Of a DNA stretch of 64,000 nucleotides, positions 1-8,023 are shown piece after piece; within the stretch, counting starts at the first letter, position 1, and each line of letters begins with the position of its first letter. The translations under genes and the position numbers were made by a program. This DNA comes from Nonomuraea polychroma (GTDB lineage Bacteria; Actinomycetota; Actinomycetes; Streptosporangiales; Streptosporangiaceae): positions 2,232,001 to 2,296,000 of the forward strand of contig NZ_SAUN01000001.1 of the NCBI RefSeq assembly GCF_004011505.1. The letters are read 5' to 3'. Below the pieces are notes generated by a model. The model was not told where the DNA came from. It saw only the letters and a list, made by a program, of their open reading frames with translations, and did not search any database.

Positions 1-31
1 GCCAGCCCCTTTCCACGTCACTTCTGAAGGG

Positions 32-53
32 CCCTCCGCCGACGTGCGGAGGG
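32..53. terminator. Hairpin after an upstream gene tail
   Basis: CCCTCCGC (32-39) and GCGGAGGG (46-53) form a perfect 8-bp stem with a 6-nt loop. Codons from base 1 stay open and end at TGA 25-27, so this may be the terminator of a gene entering from the left. There is no strong T-run, so the call is tentative. Confidence 0.4.
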
Positions 54-170
54 TGGTGAAGGAGTGCAGGCCCGGGGGTGCACGGGACCCTCGGAACGTG
101 GTGCCGGCCCGGGATGTCACATCCGAGCCTCCTCGATACGTCCGTGCTGTGGATCGAGGAGGTAATGACA

Positions 171-1319
171 ATGACCGACATTCTTGTTCTGGGCGGCGGT
201 TACACCGGCATCGCCGCGGCCATCCGGGTCGCCGTCAGGACCCGCCGCATCGGCGGCCGGGTCACCCTGGTGAACGCCTCGGCGCGGTTCACCGAACGGC
301 TCCGGCTGCACCAGACGGCGGCCGGTGAGAAGCTGGCGGATCATTCGCTGGAGGACGTGCTCTCGGGCACCGGCATCCGGTTCGTCCAGGGCCGGGTGGC
401 CGGGCTCGACGTCGGGCGGCGCGAGGCACGGCTCGACGACGGGCGTGTGCTCGGCTACGACAAGCTGATCTACGCTCTCGGCACCGTCACCGACGTCTCG
501 GTGCCCGGCGTGGCCGAGCACGCCCACGTCTACGACGACTACCAGGGCACCACGCGGCTCGCCGAGCGCCTCGCCGCGCTCGACCGCGGCACCGTCGTCG
601 TCGCCGGCGGCGGGCTCACCGGCGTGGAGTCGGCCGCCGAACTGGCCGAGGCACACCCGGGCCTGCACGTCGTCCTGGTCACGCGGGGCCGGCCGGGCGC
701 CATGATGGGCGAGAAGGCCCGCGCCTACCTGGACGCGGTGCTGGAGCGGCTCGGCGTCGAGGTACGCGCCGGCGTGGACGTCACCAAAGTCCTGCCCGAC
801 GCGGTCGAGCTGGCCGGCGGCGAGCTGATCCCCTCCGACGCCACCCTCTGGACGACGGGGACCAGAGGGCTGCCGGTGGCCGCGGAGTCCGGGCTGGTCG
901 TCGACGAGCGCGGCAGGATCGTGGTCGATTCCGCGCTCCGCTCGGTGTCACACCCGGACGTGTACGCCGTCGGCGACGCCGCCGCGGTCACCCAGCCGTT
1001 CGGGGTGCTGCACGGCACCTGCCAGGGTGGCATCCCGACCGGGCTGCACGCGGCCGATTCCCTGGCCGCCACGCTGCGCGGCAAGACCCCCAAGCCGTTC
1101 CGGTTCGGATACATCCATCAGCCCGTCAGCCTCGGGCGGAAGGACGCGGTCATCCAGTTCACCCGGCCGGACGACAGCCCGCGCCGGTGGTTCCTGACCG
1201 GGCGGGCGGCGGTCGCGTACAAGGAGACGGTGTCCAGCAGCCCGATCACGACGTTCAGGCTGCTCAAGCGCGGTCTGGTGCCCGTCTGGGCGTTCGCGCT
1301 GACGGCCGGGCTCGCATGA
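171..1319 (+). CDS. NAD(P)/FAD-dependent oxidoreductase (NDH-2/AIF-like)
   Basis: Protein of 382 residues with the pyridine nucleotide-disulfide oxidoreductase fold. It opens with a Rossmann FAD motif, GGGYTGIAAA. A second dinucleotide motif, GGGLTGVESA, lies near residue 147 and a C-terminal FAD motif, VYAVGDAAAV, near 273. There is no CxxxxC redox disulfide, so it is closer to type-II NADH dehydrogenase or AIF-like enzymes than to disulfide reductases. A GAGGAGGT Shine-Dalgarno at 156-163 sits 7 bases before ATG 171. An in-frame ATG at 165 is only one base from it, so 171 is preferred. The physiological electron acceptor cannot be read from the sequence. Confidence 0.88.
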   Translation: MTDILVLGGGYTGIAAAIRVAVRTRRIGGRVTLVNASARFTERLRLHQTAAGEKLADHSLEDVLSGTGIRFVQGRVAGLDVGRREARLDDGRVLGYDKLIYALGTVTDVSVPGVAEHAHVYDDYQGTTRLAERLAALDRGTVVVAGGGLTGVESAAELAEAHPGLHVVLVTRGRPGAMMGEKARAYLDAVLERLGVEVRAGVDVTKVLPDAVELAGGELIPSDATLWTTGTRGLPVAAESGLVVDERGRIVVDSALRSVSHPDVYAVGDAAAVTQPFGVLHGTCQGGIPTGLHAADSLAATLRGKTPKPFRFGYIHQPVSLGRKDAVIQFTRPDDSPRRWFLTGRAAVAYKETVSSSPITTFRLLKRGLVPVWAFALTAGLA

Positions 1320-1370
1320 TCGACAAAGCGCGGCGGACGAGCCGGTGATCTCGCCCGCCGCGCCCCCACG

Positions 1371-1565
1371 TCATTTCTTGGTGACCGCCTGACTGACGGC
1401 GTTCGGGCCGTCGTACTCGCGGTCCGGCATGGACTCCAGGGCCTTGACGATGTCGTTTCCCGCTCCGTGGTCGCGGGCGGCCTTGACCAGATCGTCCTTG
1501 CTGGCGGGGTAGTTCACGCCGCTCAGGCATTTCTGCAGGTCGATCGGATTCGGTGCTGTACTCAT
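1371..1565 (-). CDS. Small acidic DUF2795-like protein
   Basis: A 64-residue protein starting MSTAPNPIDLQKCL and ending in VTKK. It contains the pattern YPASKDDLVKAARDHGA followed by IVKALESMPDREYDGP, which resembles the DUF2795 family: short helical proteins of unknown function common in actinomycetes. The start at 1565 removes a long upstream extension that is only the antisense of the neighbouring glycosyltransferase. It lies 20 bases downstream of the GT2 gene on the same strand and could be cotranscribed. Family membership is recognised from pattern only; no function is claimed. Confidence 0.75.
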   Translation of the reverse strand: MSTAPNPIDLQKCLSGVNYPASKDDLVKAARDHGAGNDIVKALESMPDREYDGPNAVSQAVTKK

Positions 1566-1585
1566 GAGTGCCTGCTGCCCCCCGT

Positions 1586-2482
1586 TCACGAGACGTAACG
1601 GCGGGCCCGTGAGCCGGCCTGCGAGTCCTCCAGGCTGGCCAGCCTGGCCTCCACCCGCGGCGGCACGCGCCGCCGCTCGGCCAGCACCCACGGCAGGCCG
1701 CGCAGCGCGTCGAGCGCGGCCAGCGCCGAGACCCGGTCCCGCGGCACGGTCCTCGCCAGGTGCATGGTGCGCCGCAGGGCGGCGCCCACCGGCCGCCGCA
1801 GCCACGTGAACCACAACGTGTTACGCAGCCCGACGCGGCGCCTGGCGTGCGCGTCCCGGCTCCGCGACGCCTGATGGTGCACAGTCAGCTGCTCCAGGTA
1901 GCACAGCTCCCACCCGGCCGTCGCCAGGTCCACGGCCAGCAGTTCCTCCTCGCCGCCCAGCCACAGCCGGCGGTTGAACCCCCCGCACTCCAGGAACGCC
2001 TCCCGCCGCACCACCGACGCCCCGGCCAGGAAGCTGCCCAGCGCCGGCCCGGGAAGCCATGCAGGGCCGGGAACGGGGGAGTCGCGCAGTTCCACCACGA
2101 TCGGGTCGTCGCGGCCGCCCGGCTCGGCCAGGATGCGGGCCGTGACGACGGCCAGCCGGGAGTGCGCGTCCAGCACGTCCGCTGCGCGTGACAGCGAGCC
2201 GGGCGCCCACCAGGTGTCGTCGTCGGCGAAGGCCACGTACGGCGTGCGCAGCCGTGCCACGCCCACGTTGCGCCCCACCGCCCCGAGGTTCTCGTGCAGG
2301 GCCACCACCTCCACCTCGGGGTAGGTGTCCGCGACGGCCTGGGCGGTACCGTCGTCGGAGCCGTTGTCCACCAGCACCACGTGCGGCCGCTCGGGCAGGC
2401 CCAGCAGCCTGCCGACCGAGGTCAGCGCCTCCTCCCGGCGGTTCCACGTGATCACGACCGCGCCGACGCGCTGATCACCCAT
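1586..2482 (-). CDS. Glycosyltransferase family 2
   Basis: A 298-residue GT-A fold glycosyltransferase. The nucleotide-sugar region VVLVDNGSDDGTAQAV lies near residue 35. The metal-binding triple Asp is in PYVAFADDDTWWAP near 85, and the acceptor-side segment GGFNRRLWLGGEEE near 165 provides a candidate catalytic acid. No transmembrane segment is apparent, so it is probably cytoplasmic, transferring a sugar to a cell-wall or lipid acceptor; the substrate is unknown. It is a clear paralogue of the next upstream gene (2618-3466), sharing the NLGA..RNVGV and FADDD(T/S)WWAPG blocks, which suggests tandem duplication. Confidence 0.88.
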   Translation of the reverse strand: MGDQRVGAVVITWNRREEALTSVGRLLGLPERPHVVLVDNGSDDGTAQAVADTYPEVEVVALHENLGAVGRNVGVARLRTPYVAFADDDTWWAPGSLSRAADVLDAHSRLAVVTARILAEPGGRDDPIVVELRDSPVPGPAWLPGPALGSFLAGASVVRREAFLECGGFNRRLWLGGEEELLAVDLATAGWELCYLEQLTVHHQASRSRDAHARRRVGLRNTLWFTWLRRPVGAALRRTMHLARTVPRDRVSALAALDALRGLPWVLAERRRVPPRVEARLASLEDSQAGSRARRYVS

Positions 2483-2516
2483 CTCCCGTCACCCACTCCC
2501 GCTCGCCCTTGCTTCG

Positions 2517-2549
2517 GCTCCCGCCCTGCTCCCGCCCTGCTCCTGCCCC
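2517..2549. repeat. Three 11-bp tandem units between the GT2 genes
   Basis: GCTCCCGCCCT at 2517-2527 and 2528-2538 is followed by the variant GCTCCTGCCCC at 2539-2549. The surrounding 135-bp gap (2483-2617) is pyrimidine-rich and holds no recognisable gene. Confidence 0.7.
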
Positions 2550-2617
2550 GCTTCCGTTTCGGCTCCCGTTCCAGCTTGTGGTGCGCCTGGCCCCTGTCCG
2601 GTCATGGAGAGCGCCGC

Positions 2618-3466
2618 TCAGCCATCGGCTCGCTCCAGCCTGCGCCGGGCGCGTTCCACCGCCGGCGGGAGTTCACGCCGTTCGGCCAGCGCGCGGGGGA
2701 GCCGGCGGACCGCCGTGCGCAGGCCCGCCCAGCCGGCAGGGCCGCCGCGCAGGGCGTCGAGGGACCGACGGGCCACCACGGGCCACGGCCGCCGCAGTAC
2801 GGCGGTCAGTACAGCGTTACGCGCGGCCAGCGCCTGCCTGCCGCGCGGATCCCGTGCCGGCGACGGGTGGTGGTGCGCCACGACGTCGTCCACGTACGCC
2901 AGCCCCCACCCCCTCGCCGCCAGGTCCACGGCCAGCCGCTCCTCCTCCCCGAAGAAGAAGATGACGTCGTCGAACCCGCCCGCCTCCAGGAATGCCTCCC
3001 TGCGCACCACCGCCCCGCACGCCAGGAAGCCGAGCACGCTCGGCCCCGGCAGGTCGGGCTCCACGCCGAGGGGCGAGTTGCGCATCTGCTCCGACACCGG
3101 GTCCAGCCGCTCCTCCGGCCCCACCAGCACGCGTGCCCCCAGCACGGCCAGCCTCGGGTGCGCGTCCAGCACGTCGGCGGCCCGCTCCAGCGCGCCGGGC
3201 GCCCACCAGGAGTCGTCGTCGGCGAAGGCCACGTACGGGGTCTCGGCCAGCCGCACGCCGACGTTGCGCGCGGGCGCCCCCAGGTTCGTGCCCGCCTCGA
3301 CGACCTGCACGTCGGGGAAGTGTTTCCGGACGAACGCCGCCGACCCGTCGGTCGAGCCGTTGTCGACGAGGATCACGGGGCGCGGATGCAGGGGGAGCGA
3401 GCGGGCCAGGGCCCGCAACCTGTCCTTGCTGGCCACCACGACCGTGACCCGCGCTCCATCTGTCAC
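2618..3466 (-). CDS. Glycosyltransferase family 2 (paralogue)
   Basis: A 282-residue GT2 enzyme with VILVDNGSTDGSAAFV near residue 30 and the metal-binding FADDDSWWAPG near 85. The acceptor segment GGFDDVIFFFGEEERLAVDL near 165 contains the likely catalytic acidic residues, and HHHPSPARD follows. Order and spacing match the downstream GT2 gene, so the two are probably a duplicated pair working on the same glycan. No signal peptide or membrane anchor is visible. It is transcribed divergently from the TetR gene at 3584. The sugar donor and acceptor cannot be inferred. Confidence 0.88.
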   Translation of the reverse strand: MTDGARVTVVVASKDRLRALARSLPLHPRPVILVDNGSTDGSAAFVRKHFPDVQVVEAGTNLGAPARNVGVRLAETPYVAFADDDSWWAPGALERAADVLDAHPRLAVLGARVLVGPEERLDPVSEQMRNSPLGVEPDLPGPSVLGFLACGAVVRREAFLEAGGFDDVIFFFGEEERLAVDLAARGWGLAYVDDVVAHHHPSPARDPRGRQALAARNAVLTAVLRRPWPVVARRSLDALRGGPAGWAGLRTAVRRLPRALAERRELPPAVERARRRLERADG

Positions 3467-3513
3467 ACGAGGTCACTTACCGGCAGGAACGCCCTTAGTC
3501 CTGCGGGGTGCTG

Positions 3514-3579
3514 TTGACAGTGCCAGCGGGGAGGCGTACAAAGGCGGTAACAGCGTTACCCAGAAGAAACGGCGTTACC
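3514..3579 (+). promoter_or_regulatory. Promoter and TetR-type operator
   Basis: TTGACA (3514-3519), a 17-bp spacer and TACAAA (3537-3542) make a near-consensus promoter. Immediately downstream the palindrome GGTAACAGCGTTACC (3546-3560) covers the expected start site. A second GCGTTACC half-site at 3572-3579 repeats 3553-3560 after 19 bp. The arrangement suits autorepression by the adjacent TetR protein (inference). Confidence 0.75.
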
Positions 3580-3583
3580 AAGC

Positions 3584-4225
3584 ATGGCGAGCACCGCATA
3601 CCAGCAAGCGCAGCAGGAAGGGCAGGGCGTCGTCCGGGCGGTCATCCTCGACGCGGCGACGCATCTGCTCGTCACCGAGGGCCCGGCGGCCCTGACCGTG
3701 CGGCGCATCGCCGGCGAGGTCGGCTGCTCCACGAAGGTCATCTACACGCTGTTCGGCGGCAAGGACGGGCTCAGTGAGGCGCTGTGGCTGGAAGGGTTCG
3801 CCAGGTTCGAGCGGCGGCTGCTCGCCGTGCCCGTCCAGGACGACCTGCTGGCCTACCTGCGCGCCGGTCTGGAGGCCTACCGGGACTACGCCCTCGCCCA
3901 GCCCGACTACTACCGGGTCATGTTCCAGGGCGCCCTGCCGGGGCTGCAGCCGGGGCCCGAAGCCGTGGCGACGGCCAAGCACACGTTCGAGCTGCTCGTC
4001 CGCCGCGTCCAGGGCTGTCTGGAGCGAGGACTGCTACGCGGCGGCACCGCCGAGGAGATCGCCGACCTGCTGTGGATGGCGATCCACGGCGCGGTGAGCC
4101 TGGAGATCTCCGGCTTCTTCCATGAGCCCGAGGCGACGCGGCGCTACCGGGCGCTGTGCTCCTCGGTGCTCTCGCCGTTCCTGCTTCCCCCTGACCTTCC
4201 TCCCGACGAGAGGACCACGCCATGA
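3584..4225 (+). CDS. TetR/AcrR family transcriptional regulator
   Basis: A 213-residue regulator. The N-terminal TetR HTH includes LTVRRIAGEVGCSTKVIYTL followed by FGGKDGLSEAL (residues about 38-68). The C-terminal ligand domain contains QPDYYRVMFQGALPG, of the type common in actinobacterial TetR proteins. Its TGA overlaps the ATG of the carotenoid oxygenase gene (ATGA at 4222-4225), so the two are translationally coupled. The palindrome GGTAACAGCGTTACC lies just upstream of the gene. It probably represses itself and the oxygenase, with an apocarotenoid or other lipophilic ligand as a guess at the inducer. Confidence 0.9.
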   Translation: MASTAYQQAQQEGQGVVRAVILDAATHLLVTEGPAALTVRRIAGEVGCSTKVIYTLFGGKDGLSEALWLEGFARFERRLLAVPVQDDLLAYLRAGLEAYRDYALAQPDYYRVMFQGALPGLQPGPEAVATAKHTFELLVRRVQGCLERGLLRGGTAEEIADLLWMAIHGAVSLEISGFFHEPEATRRYRALCSSVLSPFLLPPDLPPDERTTP

Positions 4226-5583
4226 CGACCACACCCTTCAGGGGCGGCTTCGCCCCCGTGACCGAGGAGATCACGGCCTTCGACCTGGAGGTCACCGGGC
4301 GCATCCCGGCCGAGCTCAACGGCCGCTACCTGCGTAACGGTCCCAACCCGCTCAGCCTCGACGACCCGAGCGCGAGCCACCTGTTCATCGGCGAGGGCAT
4401 GGTGCACGGCGTGCGGCTGCGCGACGGCCGCGCCGAGTGGTACCGCAACCGATGGGTCCGCAACGCCGCCGTCGCCCAGCGCCTCGGCGAGCAGCCCCGG
4501 CCGGGCCCCACGCACAGTGGCATGGATTTCGCGGCCAACACGCACGTCATCGGGCTGGCCGGGCGCACGTTCGCGACCGTGGAGGCGGGGGCGCTGCCGT
4601 ACGAGCTGAGCTACGAGCTCGACACCATCGGCGCGTGCGACTTCGACGGCGGCCTGCCCGGCGGGTACGCCGCCCACACCCACGCCGACCCGGTCACCGG
4701 CGAGCTGCACGCCATGGCCTACTTCTTCGGCTGGGACCACCACCAGCACATCGTGATCGACGCCACGGGCAAGGTGACGCAGGTCAGGGACATCCCGATC
4801 GCCGACGCGCCGATGCTGCACGACTTCGCCCTCACCGAGCGATACGTCGTGATCTACGACCTGCCGGTCACCTTCAGCATGGCCCACGCCGAGAAGGGCA
4901 TCGCGCTGCCGTACGCGTGGAACGAGGCCCACGGCGCCCGGGTCGGCCTCATGTCCCGCGCGACCGGCGAGGTGCGCTGGGCCGAGGTGGAGCCGTGCTG
5001 GGTGTTCCACACGCTCAACGCCTATGACGACGGCGACGAGGTGGTCGTGGACCTGGTGCGTTATCCGAAGCGGTTCGTGGACGCGCGGCTCGACCTGGGC
5101 GGCACGCCCACACTCGACCGGTGGCGGATCGACCCGCGCGCGGGCAAGGTCGTCCAGACGCGGCTGGACGACCGGGCGCAGGAGTTCCCGCGCATGGACG
5201 AGCGGCGTACCGGCCAGGCGTACCGCTACGGCTACACCGCGGCCACCCGTGACCTGATCGACGTGATCTACCCGGCTGACACCGAGCTGGAGGACCTGCC
5301 CGACGAGGCGTTCGACAACACGCTCATCAAGCACGACCTGGAGCGGGGTACGCAGGAGCAGCGGCAGTTCGGGCGCGGCGCCTACGTGGGGGAGCCGGTC
5401 TTCGTCGCCTCCGGCCAGGCCGAGGACGACGGTTACCTGCTCTTCTACGTCAACAACCCGGCCAGGGGAGCGGCTGACCTGGTGATCCTTTCCGTGCAGG
5501 ACTTCACCGGCGAGCCGGTCGCCACCGTGCACCTGCCCGCCCGGGTGCCGCTCGGCTTCCACGGGAGCTGGATCGCCGACTGA
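4222..5583 (+). CDS. Carotenoid cleavage oxygenase family protein
   Basis: A 453-residue RPE65/carotenoid oxygenase family enzyme, a seven-bladed propeller holding Fe(II) with four His. The candidate ligand regions are visible in order: YAAHTHADPVTGELHAMAY (about 152-170), PMLHDFALTERYVVIYD (about 195-211), CWVFHTLNAYDDGDEVVVD near 260, and the C-terminal GFHGSWIAD. The opening NGRYLRNGPNP is also typical. The family oxidatively cleaves conjugated double bonds in carotenoids, apocarotenoids or stilbenes; the substrate here is unknown. It is coupled by a 4-bp overlap to a TetR gene. No carotenoid biosynthesis genes are in the window. Confidence 0.92.
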   Translation: MTTTPFRGGFAPVTEEITAFDLEVTGRIPAELNGRYLRNGPNPLSLDDPSASHLFIGEGMVHGVRLRDGRAEWYRNRWVRNAAVAQRLGEQPRPGPTHSGMDFAANTHVIGLAGRTFATVEAGALPYELSYELDTIGACDFDGGLPGGYAAHTHADPVTGELHAMAYFFGWDHHQHIVIDATGKVTQVRDIPIADAPMLHDFALTERYVVIYDLPVTFSMAHAEKGIALPYAWNEAHGARVGLMSRATGEVRWAEVEPCWVFHTLNAYDDGDEVVVDLVRYPKRFVDARLDLGGTPTLDRWRIDPRAGKVVQTRLDDRAQEFPRMDERRTGQAYRYGYTAATRDLIDVIYPADTELEDLPDEAFDNTLIKHDLERGTQEQRQFGRGAYVGEPVFVASGQAEDDGYLLFYVNNPARGAADLVILSVQDFTGEPVATVHLPARVPLGFHGSWIAD

Positions 5584-5638
5584 GCTGGAGACGGTACCCT
5601 CGTCAAGTTGGACTGAAAAACGTGAAGAGGGAGAGACC

Positions 5639-6295
5639 GTGGCCGGACTGGTCGTCGCCATGGACGGCCCTTCGGGGTCGGGTAAGTCGAGCGTCTCGCG
5701 CGGGGTCGCCCGCGCGCTGGGCCTGCGCTACCTCGACACCGGGGCCATGTACCGCGCGATGACCTGGTGGATGCTCCAGCAGGGCGTCGATCTGGCCGAC
5801 CCGGCCGCGATCGCGGCCCGCTGCGGCGAGCCGCGCATCGTCTCCGGCACCGACCCCGACGGCCCCACGATCCACGTCGACGACGTCGACGTGGCGGGGC
5901 CGATCAGGGAGACCGAGGTGACCGGCGCGGTCTCCGCCGTCGCCGCCGTTCCCGAGGTGCGGGTGCGCCTGGTCGCGCTGCAGCGGGAGATCATCGGCGC
6001 CGGCGACATCGTGGTCGAGGGCCGCGACATCGGCAGCGTCGTCTGCCCCGACGCCCCCGTCAAGGTCTACCTGACGGCCAGCCCGGAGGCGCGCGCCCAG
6101 CGGCGCAGCGCCGAGCTGGCCGGCACCACGGCGGAGGCGCAGCAGGAGGCCATGGCCAGGCGTGACACCCTGGACTCGACACGTAAGACGGACCCACTCT
6201 CGATGGCGGCTGGCGCCGTCGAGGTCGACACCACCGCGCTGACCCTGGAAGAGGTCATCGCGGAGGTGTTGAGGCTGGTCAAAGAGCGCACCTGA
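5639..6295 (+). CDS. cmk: Cytidylate kinase
   Basis: A 218-residue CMP/dCMP kinase, the usual family length. The P-loop is GPSGSGKSSVSRGVA at the N-terminus, followed by YLDTGAMYRAMTWW (substrate site). The later blocks VVEGRDIGSVVCPDAPVKVYLTA and RDTLDSTRKTDPL contain the CMP-binding Arg-Asp and the LID arginines. The GTG start follows AAGAGGGAGAG. It makes CDP from CMP for nucleotide and phospholipid synthesis. It sits directly before der, an order conserved in actinobacteria, which fixes the identity. Confidence 0.96.
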   Translation: MAGLVVAMDGPSGSGKSSVSRGVARALGLRYLDTGAMYRAMTWWMLQQGVDLADPAAIAARCGEPRIVSGTDPDGPTIHVDDVDVAGPIRETEVTGAVSAVAAVPEVRVRLVALQREIIGAGDIVVEGRDIGSVVCPDAPVKVYLTASPEARAQRRSAELAGTTAEAQQEAMARRDTLDSTRKTDPLSMAAGAVEVDTTALTLEEVIAEVLRLVKERT

Positions 6296-6335
6296 CCCAT
6301 GTCGGGTGCGGTACTCACATTAAGGATGAATATTC

Positions 6336-7727
6336 GTGACAACGGGGGACTGGGTCGAGGCAGAGCTCGACGAGCTTGAGATCACCGAGCACGGCGACGC
6401 GACGCCGCTGCCGGTCGTCGCCATCGTAGGACGGCCGAACGTCGGCAAGTCCACGCTGGTCAACCGCATCATCGGCCGCCGCGAGGCGGTCGTCGAAGAC
6501 GTGCCGGGGGTCACCCGCGACCGCGTCACCTACGAGGCCAACTGGCGCGGCCGCCGCTTCACCGTGGTCGACACCGGCGGCTGGGACCCCGACGCCACCG
6601 GCATGAACCTGCGCATCGCCGAGCAGGCCCAGATCGCGGCCGAGCTGGCCGACGTGATCATGTTCGTGGTCGACGCCACGGTCGGCGCGACCGACGCCGA
6701 CGAGATCGTGGGCTCGATCCTGCGACAGTCCGGCAAGCCGATTGTCCTGGCCGCCAACAAGGTCGACAACCAGCAGCTCGAGCTGGAGGCCGCCGGACTG
6801 TGGTCGCTCGGCCTCGGCGAGCCCTACCCGGTGTCGGCCCTGCACGGGCGCTCCAGCGGCGACCTGCTCGACGTGGTGCTCGACGCGCTGCCCGAGACGC
6901 CACAGGTCACGTTCGACGCCCAGCGCGGCCCCGCCAGGGTGGCGCTGCTCGGCAAGCCCAACGTGGGCAAGTCCTCGCTGCTCAACAAGCTGGCGGGGGA
7001 GGAGCGCGTGCTGGTCGACCCCATGGCCGGCACCACCCGCGACCCCGTGGACGAGCTGGTCGAGCTGGGCGGGCGCACCTGGCGCTTCGTCGACACGGCC
7101 GGCATCCGGCGGCGCGACCGCGAGCTGCAGGGCGCCGACTTCTACGCCGCCATGCGCACCCGCGCCGCGCTGGAGCGCTCGGAGGTGGCGATCGTGCTCA
7201 TCGACGCCAGCGAGCCGCTCACCGAGCAGGACCTGCGCATCATCGGCCTGGTCATCGAGTCGGGGCGGGCCATGGTGGTCGCGTTCAACAAGTGGGACCT
7301 GGTCGACGAGGACCGCCGCTACTACCTGGAGAAGGAGATCGACCGGCAGCTCGTCCGCACGCCGTGGGCGCTGCGCGTCAACATCTCCGCCAAGACGGGC
7401 CGGCACGTGGACCGGCTGGTCCCGGCGCTGGAGAAGGCGCTTGACTCGTGGTCCACGCGGGTGCCGACGGCCCGGCTCAACGCGTTCCTGACCGAGCTGG
7501 TGCAGCAGACGCCGCCGCCGGTCCGGGGCGGCAAGCAGCCGAAGATCCTTTTCGCCACGCAGGCGTCGGTCGAGCCGCCCAAGTTCGTGCTGTTCACCTC
7601 CGGCTGGCTGGAGGACACCTACCGGCGCTTCGTCGAGCGGCGCATCCGCGAGGAGTTCGGCTTCGCCGGCTCGCCGATCGAGGTCACGATGAAGATCCGC
7701 GAGAAGCGGGCCAAGAAGGATAAATAG
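6336..7727 (+). CDS. der: Ribosome biogenesis GTPase Der (EngA)
   Basis: A 463-residue protein with two tandem GTPase domains. G1 motifs are [14 protein letters not shown] near residue 32 and [14 protein letters not shown] near 205. Matching G3 motifs are VDTGGWD and VDTAGIRRR, and G4 motifs are AANKVDN and AFNKWDL. The C-terminal KH-like domain ends with a basic tail rich in Lys and Arg. Der assists late 50S subunit assembly. The start is GTG at 6336 after an AAGGATG ribosome site. It follows cmk by 40 bp and is likely in the same transcript. Confidence 0.97.
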   Translation: MTTGDWVEAELDELEITEHGDATPLPVVAIVGRPNVGKSTLVNRIIGRREAVVEDVPGVTRDRVTYEANWRGRRFTVVDTGGWDPDATGMNLRIAEQAQIAAELADVIMFVVDATVGATDADEIVGSILRQSGKPIVLAANKVDNQQLELEAAGLWSLGLGEPYPVSALHGRSSGDLLDVVLDALPETPQVTFDAQRGPARVALLGKPNVGKSSLLNKLAGEERVLVDPMAGTTRDPVDELVELGGRTWRFVDTAGIRRRDRELQGADFYAAMRTRAALERSEVAIVLIDASEPLTEQDLRIIGLVIESGRAMVVAFNKWDLVDEDRRYYLEKEIDRQLVRTPWALRVNISAKTGRHVDRLVPALEKALDSWSTRVPTARLNAFLTELVQQTPPPVRGGKQPKILFATQASVEPPKFVLFTSGWLEDTYRRFVERRIREEFGFAGSPIEVTMKIREKRAKKDK

Positions 7728-7770
7728 ATCGCTGTGCCGGCGGCTCCTCGCGTACGATCTACCGCAAACG

Positions 7771-8023
7771 TCGAGGGAGACAAGTAGCCGCGGACCCGCG
7801 CGGGTCCAGAGAGCCGCCGGCAGCTGCGAAGGCGGCCCCGCGCCCCGCGGACGAAGACACTCCTGAGTGCGGGGAGGAAATGCCCCGCCGGTCTGACCCC
7901 CGTCATCGGGTCGTCGAGGCCGCCCCGCTCGCCGCGGGGCGGTGAAAGTGCGGTGGCACCGGGAGCAACCCTTCTCCCCCGCACTTCCAAGGGATCATGC
8001 ACATCCTTCTTCAAGGGGTTGTA
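7771..8023 (+). promoter_or_regulatory. T-box leader with Asp (GAC) specifier
   Basis: The leader shows the T-box landmarks in order. AGTA of the specifier loop is at 7783-7786. The AGAGAG kink-turn motif is at 7808-7813, followed by a GC-rich Stem I arm. On the 3' side of the specifier loop GAA-GAC-AC reads GAC at 7856-7858, an aspartate codon, followed by TCCTGAGT. The T-box sequence GGTGGCACC (7952-7960) lies in a helix closed by GTGCGG/CCGCAC (7948-7953, 7979-7984). There is no T-run. AACCCTT (7967-7973) can pair with the AAGGGGTT ribosome site region (8013-8020), which suggests translational control. Uncharged tRNA-Asp would be the ligand. Confidence 0.85.

Noticed and set aside
4144..5661. 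505-codon open frame on the minus strand opposite the carotenoid oxygenase
   Set aside because: Low-information His/Val/Gly/Arg composition typical of antisense reading in GC-rich DNA; the plus strand encodes a full family match.
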